DNA of 64,000 nucleotides, taken from positions 60,535,421 through 60,599,420 of the forward strand of contig CM060978.1 of assembly GCA_030765065.1 (NCBI GenBank), given 5' to 3'. Both the position numbers and the translations under genes were made by a program. Positions within the stretch are counted from its first letter, which is position 1; the number at the start of each line of letters is the position of its first letter. Below the pieces are notes generated by a model that was not told the origin of the DNA, did no database searches, and worked only from the letters and a program-made list of their open reading frames with translations. Shown here piece by piece: positions 23,952-34,957 of the stretch. The stretch comes from Deroplatys truncata (lineage: Eukaryota; Arthropoda; Insecta; Mantodea; Mantidae).

Positions 23952-24766
23952 AGTCTGATGTGACACATTCACATGACTTTCTGTACCCTCTAATGCTTAT
24001 TAGTGGGTATCTTTTTCTTCTATCTACGTTTGCAGAAATAGCTACATTACATATTCCGTTATACAAAGGCAATAGCGATAGTCAAATGTTTAAGACCTGG
24101 ACGCCGTATGCTGGCCTTAAAATTCTCTACTGTTTCCATGCAATCGCGATAAATAACTCAATGTTAACAGAACTTTAAAAGAAAAACTAAATAATGAAGA
24201 ATTCGAAGCATTAATAACGGATATCTCAGAAATGGCTTATGCCACAAAACATTTCATCCAAATTCTGTGTTTTAAAGAGATCTATTTTTGTGTAATACGC
24301 TTTCATCTATCCTATAACGTTTACCAGTTATACATAATTATACAAAATTACTTCTGAATGAAGAGGACTTCATAGATTATTCCCAGATAATTCAAGAATA
24401 TATTTTATTGGTCATATAAGTATGTTTAATATATGGTAAATTAATCAAAACCGTTAAAGGCATTTTTTAGAAAATCAAAAATTTCGTAAAATGTTCCATA
24501 TAAAGGGTACTTAGGATTGGAAGCTTTTCTAATAAGTCTTTGTATTGTATCTTTCGAAGGTACTGAACCTAAATACCAAGTTTATTTGGTGTTTGAGCTA
24601 TGCTGTTCACAGATACAGACACACACAGACGCCCATACGGACGTTTTTCTAATTTTTTTTCAAGGGTCCCACAAAACATGTATATTTCCCATGAAATATC
24701 AGTATCGAATTTTTGGGTGGAATGCAATACCTTATCTATCTATTAGGTACCGGTAGAGAAAGTAAA
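23952..24766 (+). repeat. Family A2, full-length copy
   Basis: Left end GTCTGATGTGACACATTCACA with GACTTTCTGTACCC; right end GGTACCGGTAGAGAAAGTAA. Internal A2 signatures are GCAGAAATAGCTACATTAC, GTTTACCAGTTATACATAA and a CA-rich zone at 24610-24640. About 815 bp. Confidence 0.88.
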
Positions 24767-25478
24767 AAATACATGTTCATAAAAAGGTCCTCGCGCTCGC
24801 GCGAGTGTGTTTGTGTGAACTTCTTAACTCAAAAACGAATTTGGTTAAAAAAAACTGGGTATTTAAAGTTCAATCCTCTTCCAAGGATACGACATAAATG
24901 TTTTTTACGAAAATCTCCATACTGCAAGCTACCGTTTATACACGAAAATGTTCTTTATTTGTTTATTTTCTCGAAGTTTGCAACCCGTGTTTAAGAAATC
25001 TACATGTCAAATCAGATGTAAATCTGAATTCTCTTGGAATAGCTGTGAAGTCCTCTTCATTCTTAAGGACTTTTATACAACTGATAAACGCTAAGATATA
25101 GACAAAAGCTTACCATAAAATAGAGACATGGTTAAAACACACAGTTTGTGTAAAACACAGCTTTTGTTGTGTTAAGATTCTCCAGACAATCTTTGTTATT
25201 GGTTTGAATTTTCAAATACTTTCACATTTTCAGCTGTAAATCGCTGTTAGTCTTTTTCCATCAAAAATACAGAATTTTTTCCATATACAAGGGCTTGGGG
25301 TGGGGATTCTCTTGAAAATCTTCGTGTCGTAGTTTTGGAGGACGTTAAACTTACATACCAAGTTTTTTCTAAAAGGCAAGACCTCAAAACATGTATTTTC
25401 AGTGATCTCTGTGTAAAATTTTTGGTTAGAAAGCAATACTTGCTCTATCTAACTGTAGGTAAGTAGTAGGGAAGCTAA
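24767..25478. repeat. Two partial family A copies, head to head
   Basis: 24767-25250 is a minus-sense internal part (CTTCTTAACTCAAAAACG ... CTGATAAACGCTAAGATATAG ... TTGGTTTGAATTTTCAAATAC). From about 25258 it flips to a plus-sense right part (TTTTTTCCATATACAAGGGC ... AGACCTCAAAACATGTATTT ... GAAAGCAATACTTGCTC). The outer GTAGAGAAAGT is degraded to GTAGTAGGGAAGC. Confidence 0.75.
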
Positions 25479-25678
25479 AAAAGCTACTGCAGTAAATCAT
25501 ATAAAACGTTTTGTAAATACTACATAGCAAAAGGATGAAAAATCGGTGCAATTTTCAAAGTAGCTATAAAACTAATACGATTAAAAATGTTAAGAAACGC
25601 CATATGACCTAAACTGTACCTATAATAATACTTGTTCTTTCTGCACATTAGAAATAAAATTTTCTGAAGTTAATTTGT

Positions 25679-25995
25679 GTGGTGAGCGAGATGGCTCGTG
25701 TGAGGCTCCAATTCGGGAGGTACTGGGTTGGCTTTCAGACGGCTGCCCACACTGACCGTGGGTTTTTCGTGGTTTCCCCTGGTCGGTTTGCGAATGTTGG
25801 GGTGGTTTCTCATTTACCACGATTTACTTTTCATAGTTTCCCTTTAATTCCGTCTCCTTCTAAAGTTTCATATGGTTTTTAGGTTTCGGATAGATGACAG
25901 GGATGCTTGCCCAAAGGTATGAGTGCTACCCGTGGACACTAGAAGGCTGCTTGTTCGATTAATGCTTCATCTCTCTCTAGGCAGGTCTAAGAGTG
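25679..25995 (+). repeat. tRNA-derived SINE-like element (family S2)
   Basis: The head GTGAGCGAGATGGCTCGTGTG is A-box-like. The B-box is damaged (GGTACTGGGTTGGCTTTCAG). The core GTGGGTTTTTCGTGGTTTCC recurs at 10603, and the 3' body holds GGGATGCTTGCCCAAAGG and CTCTCTCTAGGCAGG. Related heads occur at 29829 and 34300. Confidence 0.65.
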
Positions 25996-27224
25996 GGACG
26001 GGTAGTGGCAGTAAGGAGCGGATATGAAGGGATAGAAGGAGTTGAGTGAAAAGAAGAGATGACAGAAGAATGGTTGTGAAAATGGTGGGTGAGTGTGCGT
26101 GAATTACGACAAAAATAAAGGTTAATGAAAGTGAATAGGAAAGTGAATGTGACGTGGGTTATAGTGGAAGTTAAAAATGTAGAGGTGTGATGACCAGGAC
26201 AAAGAATTAGAAATAGTACGATGTTCTATGGTGTAATGAAGTGATAAATACTTAAAATGGGTATAAATTATATACAGAATAGTTTGATAGCTCAGTGAAG
26301 TGAATCATATTTGGGATGTATAAATGATTTGTTAAGGCATTGAATATAATAGTACGAACTTATATATTTAATACATGAATTATAATGAAATATGAGCATA
26401 CAATTATAATATTTTTGTGTGTTAAATACCAACACTTTGCTGCCTGATAATACTAGAAATGTTTGGTAAATTAGCATTTAGTAATTTAGTAAATAAGAAA
26501 TAACTGAATTCCAGTTATTGTGTATATTGGTTTCCGGTATAAACGGTACTTTACTAATATTTTGTTGAATAATTGTTTAGTTATTATTTGGTTTATATTT
26601 TATTTTAATTTATTTCATTTTATTTTGTTGGTAGTTAAATCTGCACAACAATATAAGATTCATTAATAAGAATATGAGAAATAAATATAAAATTTGGAAT
26701 ATACGTTATGGTGTATGTAACTATGAAGTATTGTTTTATGCTGAGTAGAGGCCTAAAGGTTCACATGAAAAATTAAATTAATTTTTAGTAGCCAGCACTT
26801 ACATTGAGGAAATGTATACTCACTTAGCTGTGGAGGACCAAAACGTGGTGTAGAGGTTAAGAGAATGGCGTGGGTATTTCATTGTAAAAAATCTATAACA
26901 CAAATCTACTTACACATCCTTATGTTTATTTCCCAACCGTTTGGGGTTCCTACATTATTAAATATGAAAGGTGTGGGGAGATGTTCACCGGTTCAAAGAC
27001 CGGCTTGCACGCGCGATCCGCTCCTCACGGAATACTCAGCAAAACAGACGCTATCCCCACCACTCGTGACTAGCAAAACTGGCTGAGAGACGAAAACAAC
27101 ATGTCTGATAATGACAATGGAAAACGACAGTATGTCTGGTAATGACAATAAACCCCCCAAATTATTAATACGCCACAGATTACACATACAACGACGAAGT
27201 ATTACAGATTTTTTTTTTAGTTGG
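25996..27224. other. Unclassified, AT-rich
   Basis: 25996-26220 is purine-rich on the plus strand. 26846-26880 (GTGGTGTAGAGGTTAAGAGA) resembles a tRNA A-box, and 26983-27000 has GGTTCAAAGACC, resembling a B-box. Together they may be a worn SINE, but the spacing is too long to call. No gene recognised. Confidence 0.35.
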
Positions 27225-27375
27225 GTTGGTCTTCCAGCCTGAAACTGTTAGGAGCTTCCGCGCATCTCTCTGGCCTGTCTGACTGCGGCCTGTAGCCTTC
27301 CTCTGGAGGGTGGTAGCGACAATTGAATTACTTAGATCGAAGTGTGCGAGGTGTCCCTCAAATATATAACCTATG
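27225..27375 (+). repeat. SINE body fragment
   Basis: CTGTCTGACTGCGGCCTGTAG, GGTGGTAGCGACAATTGAAT and GTGTGCGAGGTGTCCC match the 3' body at 19850-19900. The tRNA-like head is not visible. Confidence 0.5.
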
Positions 27376-27914
27376 ATCTATATACTAAAGCAAATAAGTA
27401 GAAAAAATAAAAATGTTAAATTTGTTGACCCAAGTGACACTTTATCTGCGAGTAGAAACATAACACACTCCTTTCCGCTTGCGCTGACGTAGCTTTTAGC
27501 ATATAAACAAACAAGAGGGAGTGCCGAATGCGATAATCTCTGGTGCAGAAAATAGGAACAAGTAACAGCTTATTGTTTGTGTGTTGGGTGGTTTTGTCTT
27601 TACGGTCCTTTGCGCATCATCTTGGATCTAGTAGAGATCATGATCCTGGCAGAAAGCATCATTTTAACAAACCTCTCGGGCTGTTTTATAAGAATGCATT
27701 CATATGTAAAATGAGTTGCTGTTATATACAGAAGCAAATTACCGCTACTATTCACAGACAGAAGAAAATATTCAACTTCATTTTAAACAATCTATCAGCC
27801 TACTTACCTATAGTTATGTAAGCTATAGTTAAACAAAGGAATATTTTCTTCACTCAACTATTCCCATTTATTATTCAAAATATATGACAGTGCAATAATG
27901 TTGTACTTTACAAA
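27376..27914. other. Unclassified stretch
   Basis: One 92-codon forward frame (27543-27821) of no known similarity; not called. Confidence 0.35.
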
Positions 27915-27919
27915 TAATG

Positions 27920-27957
<38 letters not shown>
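27915..27957 (+). repeat. (AAT)n microsatellite
   Basis: Uninterrupted AAT triplets ending just where a family A copy begins. Family A right ends elsewhere also run into AATAATAA, so this may have expanded from such a tail. Confidence 0.9.
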
Positions 27958-27960
27958 TAA

Positions 27961-28815
27961 ATGTGTTGTACTTATATGATTTCTAGTCTTGTACAAAATA
28001 TTTTACAAACGCTTATTCTCCATCTACTTCATGTTAATCGAGATAAACATTTGCAGAAACCTATTGCTAATTTTCTTGTAGGTACAAGGGGAATATGGTA
28101 GGTTTTAAGCGACAGTCAAATATCTTAAGAGCTGGTTGCTATGTGGCGCATTCCATTCTCTTTGCATGTATCCAGGACATAAAAAGAAACTAATTTTCAT
28201 TTGAGAAAAAGTATATGTGCTGAAAATTTCGAACAAATAACAAGTACTATTTCGAAAATGTTTCACTTCACAAGAAAGCAGTATATTACATAAACTGTGT
28301 GTTTTAACGAGCTCTGCCTTTTCTATGTAGAGAAACTTTGTCTATGTCTTACGGTTTACCCGTTATGCAAAAGGCATTCAGAATGAAGACAACTTTTGGG
28401 GAAACCCTTAGAAAATTCAAAATATACATTTTGTCATGAAATTAGCTTCAATATATTATATTTTAATCAAAATCTTAAAGCCGTTTTTGAGAAATTCAAA
28501 ATTTTACAAACATTTTCCTTGTAAGGAATAGTATGGGGTAGGGGGATTTTTCTGAAAATCTTCTTGTCGCATTTTTGAACGATACTGAACCTAAATACCT
28601 AGTTTGGTATTTATCTGACTTTTCGTTTTTGAATTATGCCGTTTACAGGCACACATCCACACAGATACACACATACAAGGATCTTTTTCTAATAATCCTT
28701 TCTTCATTCAGGGGGGATCAAAACATGTATTTCCGGTGAAATCTCGATGTGAAATTTTTGGGTACAATGCAATACTTCCCCATTTGCTGTGCATAATAGA
28801 AAACCTAATAAAAAA
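27961..28815 (+). repeat. Family A, full-length diverged copy, tandem unit 1
   Basis: The left end is altered (ATGTGTTGTACTTATATGATTTC). The middle is typical (GCAAGGGGAATATGGTAGG, TATGTGGCGCATTCCATTC), with a CA zone at 28648-28676. The right end is GCATAATAGAAAACCTAATA. Followed directly by another unit at 28816. Confidence 0.88.
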
Positions 28816-29652
28816 TCTGATGTGTTACACTCTCATGACTTTATTTACTCTTGTACAAACTACTTTTACAAACGCTTATTCTCCAGATGCTTCGTGTTAA
28901 TCGAGATGTTAATCTTATTGCTAATTTTCTTGTAGATGCAAGGGGAATATGGTAGGCTTTAAGCGATAGTCAAATATTTTAAGCGGTGGTTGCTCTGTGG
29001 AATATTTCATTCTCTTTGCATGGCCAGGACAAAAAAAATTAATAACGAATTACCATTTGAGTAAAAGTATAAGTATTAGAAAATTTAAGGGAATAACAAG
29101 CAATATCTCAAAAATGGTGCCCTCAACAACAAAAAATGTATACATAAATTGTGTATTTTAACGCGATATACATTTTTTGTGTAGTAAAAGTTTGTCTCTC
29201 TCTTATGGTTTACCAATTATGCAATAGTCGTTCACAATGAAGAATACTTTTGGAGGCATTCGCAGAAAATTCAAGATATACATTTCATTTGTCATGAAAA
29301 TAACTTAAACATATCATATATTTATCAAAATCGTTATGGCCATTTTTGAGAAAATTAAAATTTTCGAAAAATGTTCCATGTAAAGGGTAATCTGGGGTGG
29401 GGGGATTTTCTTGAAAACCTTCGTGTCACATCTCTGGAAGATACTGAACCCAACTACCAAGTTTGGTGTTATTCGACTGTTCGTTTCTGAGTTATGCTGC
29501 TCACAGACACACACACGGACATGTTTCCAAAAATGCTTTTTATGGACTCAGGGGGCCCTAAAACATGTATTTCCGGTGAAATCTCGGTATCGAATTTTTG
29601 AGTGGAATACAATACTTCCCCTGCTTACTATGCCTAGTAGAGAAAGTAAAAC
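28816..29652 (+). repeat. Family A, full-length copy, tandem unit 2
   Basis: Starts TCTGATGTGTTACACTCTCA and ends TACTATGCCTAGTAGAGAAAGT. Much closer to the consensus than the unit before it, so the tandem pair is not a simple recent duplication. Confidence 0.92.
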
Positions 29653-29994
29653 GAATCTGGTGTTACAGTCACAAAATTATCTCTCCCTACGGTAATTCAC
29701 CTTCTAATATTATATTCTCGAAATCAATGATTGTAACAAGGTAATTCTTTCTCCGTATTTACCATGATAAATGATCTACCGTACGGTCTCAATCAATTTT
29801 CTTGTAGCTACAAATAAAAATAGAAACTGAGCGAGATGGCTGTGGCGTTAATGTCTGTCGCTCGCATTTGGGAGATCAGGGGCTGAAATCCCATTCATTA
29901 GCAGATATCAGTTGGCCGGTAAATACCAAATTGGATATTCAATACCACGAAACAAAGTTGCACCCACAGAAGAAAATAAACAGAAATAAGAAAA
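29653..29994 (+). repeat. SINE head (S2-like) plus unclassified DNA
   Basis: 29829-29960 begins ACTGAGCGAGATGGCTGTGG and continues CTGTCGCTCGCATTTGGGAG. This is the tRNA-like head of family S2 (compare minus strand at 34300-34425, GACTCGCATTCAGGAGG). The rest has no recognised content; 29655-29690 resembles a damaged family A left end. Confidence 0.5.
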
Positions 29995-30600
29995 AATTTA
30001 ATGCCTTACATTTATATGACTTTCTCTACTCTGTATCACTTCTATGGAGTACAAACTATTCTTACGAAAGCTTGTTTTTCTATTTAATTATACTCCAAAT
30101 AAACCTTTGCAGATATAGCTACATTACTCATTTCACTCTTGATACTAAGAGAACAGCAATATTCAAATGTATAGCAACTGGATGCTATATGCTAGCCTTA
30201 AAATTTTATACATTTTCCATGGAATCGCGAGAAACAGCAGAATTTTGAAAGGGATTTAAAGAATAACCAAGTAATGAACAATTCGAACCATTAATGACGG
30301 ACATCTTGGAAAAGGCTGATGCCACGAAAATGTTATTTGAAATAAATTGGATTTCTTAAATAAATTTACATTTCTTGCGTAGTAAGTTTTCTTCTATCGC
30401 TTAACGTTTGTTAGTTATATAGGATTATACAAAATTCCTTCTGAATAAAGAGGACTTCAAAGGCATCCTTACTGATCTTTACGGATCTTTTCTTATTCCG
30501 GAAACCTAAAACATTTATTTCCAGTGAAAACTTGGTATCGATGTTTTGGGTGGAATGCAATACCTTATCTACCTACTATGTGCGTGGTAGAAAGTAAAAC
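29995..30600 (+). repeat. Family A2, internally deleted copy
   Basis: Left part CATTTATATGACTTTCTCTAC with AATAAACCTTTGCAGATATAGC. It jumps at about 30475 directly to the right end (AAACCTAAAACATTTATTTCC, GGTGGAATGCAATACC, GTGGTAGAAAGTAAAA), losing the segment with the CA repeat. Confidence 0.8.
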
Positions 30601-30845
30601 GTCAGTTTTTATAAAATCAAAAATATCGAAAAATGGTCCATATAAAGAGTAATTGGGATGAAGATTTTCTTGTAAATATTTGTGTGGCATCTTTGGAAAA
30701 TACTGAAATTAAATACCAAGTTTGGTATTTATCTTACACACACCGACCTTTTACTAAAAACCGTTCTTATTCAGGGGCATACATATTGAATTTTTGTGTG
30801 AAATACAATATTTCCCCTACTTACTATACATAATAGAGAAGGTAA
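30601..30845 (+). repeat. Family A2 right half
   Basis: GAAAAATGGTCCATATAAAG, ATACCAAGTTTGGTATTTATC, TACTATACATAATAGAGAAGG. In tandem with the preceding copy. Confidence 0.8.
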
Positions 30846-31850
30846 AAACGTTATTCTTGTTAACGGAGAACGTTCATTATAAATGTACACATTTCGCTTA
30901 AAGTATAAGAAGAATAGATAGCCTGAAGCGATAGTCAGGTTTTTAAATAACGGATCGGTATGTGATGGCTTTTAAATTTCATTGTTCTTACTTGACCACA
31001 GAAAAAACGAATAGTGACTGAACACTTGAAAACATTATCAGTATTTGAAAATTCAAACCAATAACATAGGATATCTTGGAAATGTTTAACGCAAAAAATA
31101 CGTTATTTAACACAAATTGTGTGATTTAGCGAGATCTACTTTTCTTGAGCAGTAAGATTGTGTCTATCGCGTGGTGCGGTAACGTGTATGACCCGTATAG
31201 AGGTAGTCCCAGGTTCGATCCCTGGCGATAGGGTTTCTTCAGTGGTTTTTCCCAGGTTGTCAGACAAATGGAGTGGTTTCTTTGAATCCCCGAGTTTTTT
31301 ATCCGTCTATTAGTTCCATTAATCATTTCATTGCTCCTATTTCAGGGTTGGAAGTGTTGGTGTTTCGGTGCGGCATAGTTGGGGAAAAGGATGCTCTCTG
31401 TGAACCTTCTCCGTCCCTAGGGTAGGTGTTGGACCCTATGTAGGGCTGATCTGCCTGTCCGACTGTCGAGGCGTCTATATTTGAAAACTATAAGTGCTGT
31501 GAGGTCACTCCTGGTTTCGATCGTCCGGTGCCTCCCTTCACTTCATCCCTCTCCGGGACGCCCCCTCGTAGGGCGTTGGTACAATATCCTTATTCCTGGA
31601 TCGATGCCCAATCCTCTCCGCATCAGAGTGCAATCCAAAATTTGTCCATCTCATTGTGGTTCACCAATTACACAAAAGCCATACAGAATAAAGAGACTTT
31701 CACAGGTTACCCACAATATTTAAGATACACTTCATTTCTCATGTAAATAACTTTAAGATATAGTTTCCAATATAAATTGTCACAGATGCTTTTGAGAAAA
31801 TAAATAATAACGAAACATTTTTCACGTAAATGATAGTTTTCTTGAAAATT
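30846..31850 (+). repeat. Family A copy split by a SINE
   Basis: Left section 30846-31158 (GAAGCGATAGTCAGG, TAGGATATCTTGGAAATG, TAGCGAGATCTACTTTTCTTG). The repeat resumes at about 31630 (AAAATTTGTCCATCTC, CACCAATTACACAAAAGCC, TTTTGAGAAAATAAATAATAAC) and is truncated near 31850. The SINE sits between. Confidence 0.75.
31160..31628 (+). repeat. tRNA-derived SINE inserted in family A
   Basis: The head GCGTGGTGCGGTAACGTGTA is followed by a strong B-box (AGGTTCGATCCCTGGCGATA) and a core GTGGTTTTTCCCAGG. The flanks are two versions of the same family A site: AAGATTGTGTCTATC before and AAAATTTGTCCATC after. They read as a worn target-site duplication of about 14 bases. Confidence 0.7.
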
Positions 31851-31884
31851 CTGTGTTCCATCATTGGAACACGTTGAAGTACTT

Positions 31885-32065
31885 CTCTTTTTTAACGGAT
31901 TAGCCCACTCATTAGAGGACTTACATCCCGAAGCACATACAAGCCAATGCCTTGGGTCAGTAGTCTGTCGAGGCGCAAGCAAACTCTGGATTTTAGGTTA
32001 TCCAGGATGGGTGATCAGCCCAATGCCTGGTATGGTGGTTAAAAAGAAGGAAAATAACCGTTGCC
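31885..32065 (-). repeat. SINE body fragment, minus orientation
   Basis: CTGTCGAGGCGCAAGCAAAC, then CCAGGATGGGTGATCAGCCC and CCTGGTATGGTGG. This is the reverse of the body at 35150-35250 (TCGGGCTGATCACCCATCCTG). The head is missing. Confidence 0.65.
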
Positions 32066-32871
32066 AACCTAATTTATTTTCGACTAAAACGGACATTTGC
32101 AACATGATGGATGCTTTCCCCTAGAGCTTACCTTCATTTCAGATATTTAGCTCAGTAACTTAACATCACCAGCTAGAATTTTGCATCCTTGTTGTTGTTT
32201 TACGAAGTATCTGGGAAGGGATGAGATGGACTCACGTAAAATAAACGGCGATTGACAGGTATGACATCATTAATGCCGAACACACGCTTCGAAGGAAATA
32301 TATTACTTTCTGTACTACGTATAGTAAGCAGAAGTATTGTATTCCACCCAAAAATTCGATACCGAGATTTCACCGGAAATGTATGTTTTGAGACCCCTGA
32401 ATCCAAAAAAAGCACTTTTGGAAACATGTCCGTGTGTGAGTCTGTGAACAGCATAACTCAGAAACGAACAGTCGGATAAACACCAAACTTGGTATTTAGG
32501 TTCAGTATTTCCAGAGATGCGACACGAAGGTTTTCAAAAAAATTCCCCCACCCCAGATTACCCTTTACATGGAACATTTTTCGAGAATTTTAATTTTCTC
32601 AAAAATGACTCTAACGATTTTGATTACAATATAATATATTTGAGATATTTTCAAGAAAAATGAAATGTATATCTCGAATTATCTGGGAATATTTACAAAA
32701 GTGTTGTCCATTGTGAACGACTTTTCCATAACTGGTAAACCATAAGAGATGGACAAAATTTTACTACACAAAAAATGTAGATAGCGTTAAAATCCACAAT
32801 TTATGTCATATACATTTTTTTTGTTGAGTGAACCATTTTCAATGTATTGCTTGTTATTCTCTTAAATTTTC

Positions 32872-33425
32872 CAATCAGAAACTAAAATGGAGCAAAATTT
32901 ACAAATTCAGAAGTCAGTTGCTTGAAGACAGTGTTGCTAACCAGACGCGAGATACGTCCTTGAGAAGTTTAATACATATTCATCGTGAGACAAAAAATAG
33001 TTTACGTGTTAAAAATTACAAGTAATTAATAAACAAATCTCACAGCTCTCTATCGCTATATCAGAGAAGTGTTATTTAAATCGTGTCAAGCATTAATAAA
33101 TGGAGTGAAATAAAATTATAATCTGCGTAAGCCTACATTCTTCAGTCGCACCACTCCCTGCTAAGACATTCATATCTCTAAAAAATATAAATACCGAAGC
33201 AGCCGAGGCAAATATATATAACATTTAAAGAAACAGTCAAAATTACAATGTTAATATTTTTTAAACTTGGGGCAAAAGCCACCGGAAAGTATATTTGGGG
33301 CGAAGGCTACCAGAAACTTTTTACCCTACGTACGGTTGCAACTACTTCAAGTTCGTCTCCCCAACAGTCGAAATATAATACATCATCTTCAAACTGACTT
33401 TCCATACGTAGCAGCAACAAACCTT
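32872..33425 (+). repeat. Family B, 5'-truncated copy nested in family A
   Basis: Begins inside the LTR at CCAATCAGAAACTAAAATGG. It continues through GCATTAATAAATGGAGTG, GCAGCCGAGGCAAATAT, CTTGGGGCAAAAGCCACCGG and CTTCAAGTTCGTCTCCCC to CTTCAAACTGACTTTCC near 33385. No TG terminus. Confidence 0.8.
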
Positions 33426-33429
33426 CTTG

Positions 33430-33830
33430 ATGGCACCTTGAGCCAAAATAATTACATATTTGGTGCGGTTAAAAACACACACTGCACAAGCAACTCGGTG
33501 ATGGAGTTATGTTTTTCAACTGTAATAAATATTGATGCTCGGAGTTCTGAAGTAATTGATAAAATTCTTCATTTAGGCAATGATTTGCACTTAACATCAA
33601 TTTTAAATTATGATGGTGTTTGCCATATTCGCCTTACTTGTGTGCTGATCAGGTTTGGCTGCAGGGTATTGTAATTGATGATGTAAAAGTAAGCTGCAAT
33701 GCAGTGACAAATAATTTTGCATTACAAGGGATCATACCGAGGGATTTAGGCAGTGTGTTAAGAACATTTTTCCAGTGCTATCACTACCGTGTGTTTACTG
33801 CACAGTTAAAATCTATAGCTCTTATTATTA
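33430..33830 (+). pseudogene. Cysteine-peptidase-like (OTU/C76-type) fragment, frameshifted
   Basis: The first frame, open from 33433 to 33671, reads DGTLSQNNYIFGAVKN, then HCTSNSVMELCFS and IDKILHLGNDLHLTSI. The second frame (about 33670-33830) reads GIVIDDVKVSCNAVTN, LQGIIPRDLGSVLRTFF and VFTAQLKSIALI. The order G(T/S)..Q....FG....QC(T/M)ANS, then GD.LY, then FTA...SIALI matches papain-fold peptidase domains of OTU or herpes-tegument (C76) type found in large eukaryotic transposons. The presumed catalytic Cys is the one in HCTSNS. The His/Asp part is missing. It is a fragment with one frameshift, inside a nested insertion. The family assignment comes from remembered motif pattern, not a search. 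Confidence 0.5.
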
Positions 33831-34062
33831 TTTTTTTTTCCTGCTAATGCAAAGAGAATGGAATACTGCACATAGCAACCAGTTCTTAAAATATTTGACT
33901 ATCGCTTAAAGCCTAAAAATTCCTCTTGCATCTACAAGAAAATTAGCAATAAGATTAACATCTCGATATCTCGATTAACATGAAGCATATGGAGAGTAAG
34001 CGTTTGTAAAAAATAGTTTGTACAAGAGTAGAGAAAGTCATGTGAGTGTAGCACATCAGATT

Positions 34063-34289
34063 TTTTTAGTATTTATATTTTAGATATGTTTATATCAAAT
34101 CTAATGAAGTATATCTCAAAGATTATTAAAAGTTTTTGAAATTTAACCTTGGAAATCAAGATTTTTATTCAACTTCGAACAAAAAATATACATAATGATG
34201 CCATATGGCAGCGTTGGGCTGAAGAGGGAAAAATGTAGTTATGAAAGGGATGAAAGTAAACTTCATGATTGAAATTATCCAATCTAGTA
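34063..34289. other. Unclassified stretch
   Basis: No gene or repeat recognised; it starts with the T-rich flank of the family A copy. Confidence 0.35.
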
Positions 34290-34425
34290 TTCGATTAGCG
34301 ATCGAGGAAAACCTCGAAAAAACCTCTGGTCAGATTGATCGGCTCCGGGGGTTTGAACCCAGAACCTCCTGAATGCGAGTCGCAGACTTTGCTACTGCGC
34401 CACCTTGCTCGGAAACCGCTGAACT
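34290..34425 (-). repeat. tRNA-derived SINE head (family S2)
   Basis: On the minus strand: GAGCAAGGTGGCGCAGTAGC (A-box), GACTCGCATTCAGGAGG, then the B-box GGGTTCAAACCCCCGGAGCC and core CAGAGGTTTTTTCGAGG. A clear tRNA-like head, but the cloverleaf cannot close into a functional tRNA. Confidence 0.8.
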
Positions 34426-34479
34426 TGAATGACAATTTCGGTGTAATACAGACTTTTTGTTTTTGAGTTGAGACATACA

Positions 34480-34625
34480 AACACACCCGGAACCACCGGA
34501 TTTACTTCTCTTCCGAAGGAAGCCATGCCAAGGATTTTTACGCGAAAAATTCCATCGACCTTCGCTGAGGTTAAACCCGCGACTTTGGGAACTAGAGGCT
34601 AGCATGGTAACCACTACACCACCCA
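34480..34625 (-). repeat. tRNA-derived SINE, family S1, 3'-truncated
   Basis: On the minus strand: GTGGTGTAGTGGTTACCATG, GTCGCGGGTTTAACCTCAGC and TCCTTCGGAAGAGAAGTAAATCC. The copy ends at CCGGGTGTGT, before the tail seen in other S1 copies. Confidence 0.8.
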
Positions 34626-34957
34626 GGACGACAGTGTTATAAAGAGAATGATGAATTACTTTTATTTATCTCCTCCGCTCAATTTGGAATTATTGTATAC
34701 AATTATCTGTAGGATTTTTACGTAAATCCTACTCTTTAGCCTTTATATTTATAATTTCTTACAGACCCGGATGTTCCTTATAACGGATAAAGAATCTCAT
34801 GTTTACTCACGCGAAACGTCTGACTTCAGTAACTTCTTCCGATGGCCATCCAGTTCTGGATATGCTGCATAGTCTTTAAGTACTCTTTGATTGTGGACCT
34901 GATTGGACGAGTGACTTGTTAGATAATCACATTTTAACCTTTGTACCTTTTCTTTGG
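34626..34957. other. Unclassified stretch
   Basis: No gene or repeat recognised. Confidence 0.35.

Larger units (their letters stand above)
32294..34062 (-). repeat. Family A, minus orientation, split by a ~970-bp insertion
   Basis: The right portion lies at 32304-32871 (ACTTTCTGTACTACGTATAG ... GAACGACTTTTCCATAACTGG ... TTCTCTTAAATTTTCCAATC). The remainder lies at about 33842-34062 (AATGCAAAGAGAATGGAATAC ... GTAGAGAAAGTCATGTGAGT, GTAGCACATCAGA). The interval 32872-33841 carries a family B piece and a peptidase-like gene fragment. The left junction shares CCAATC-like microhomology with family B. Confidence 0.8.

Noticed and set aside
31160..31235. Functional tRNA gene
   Set aside because: A- and B-box-like motifs are present, but no cloverleaf closes and a SINE body follows. 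The same holds for 15410-15477, 34290-34425, 34958-35030, 35640-35712 and 61459-61530.
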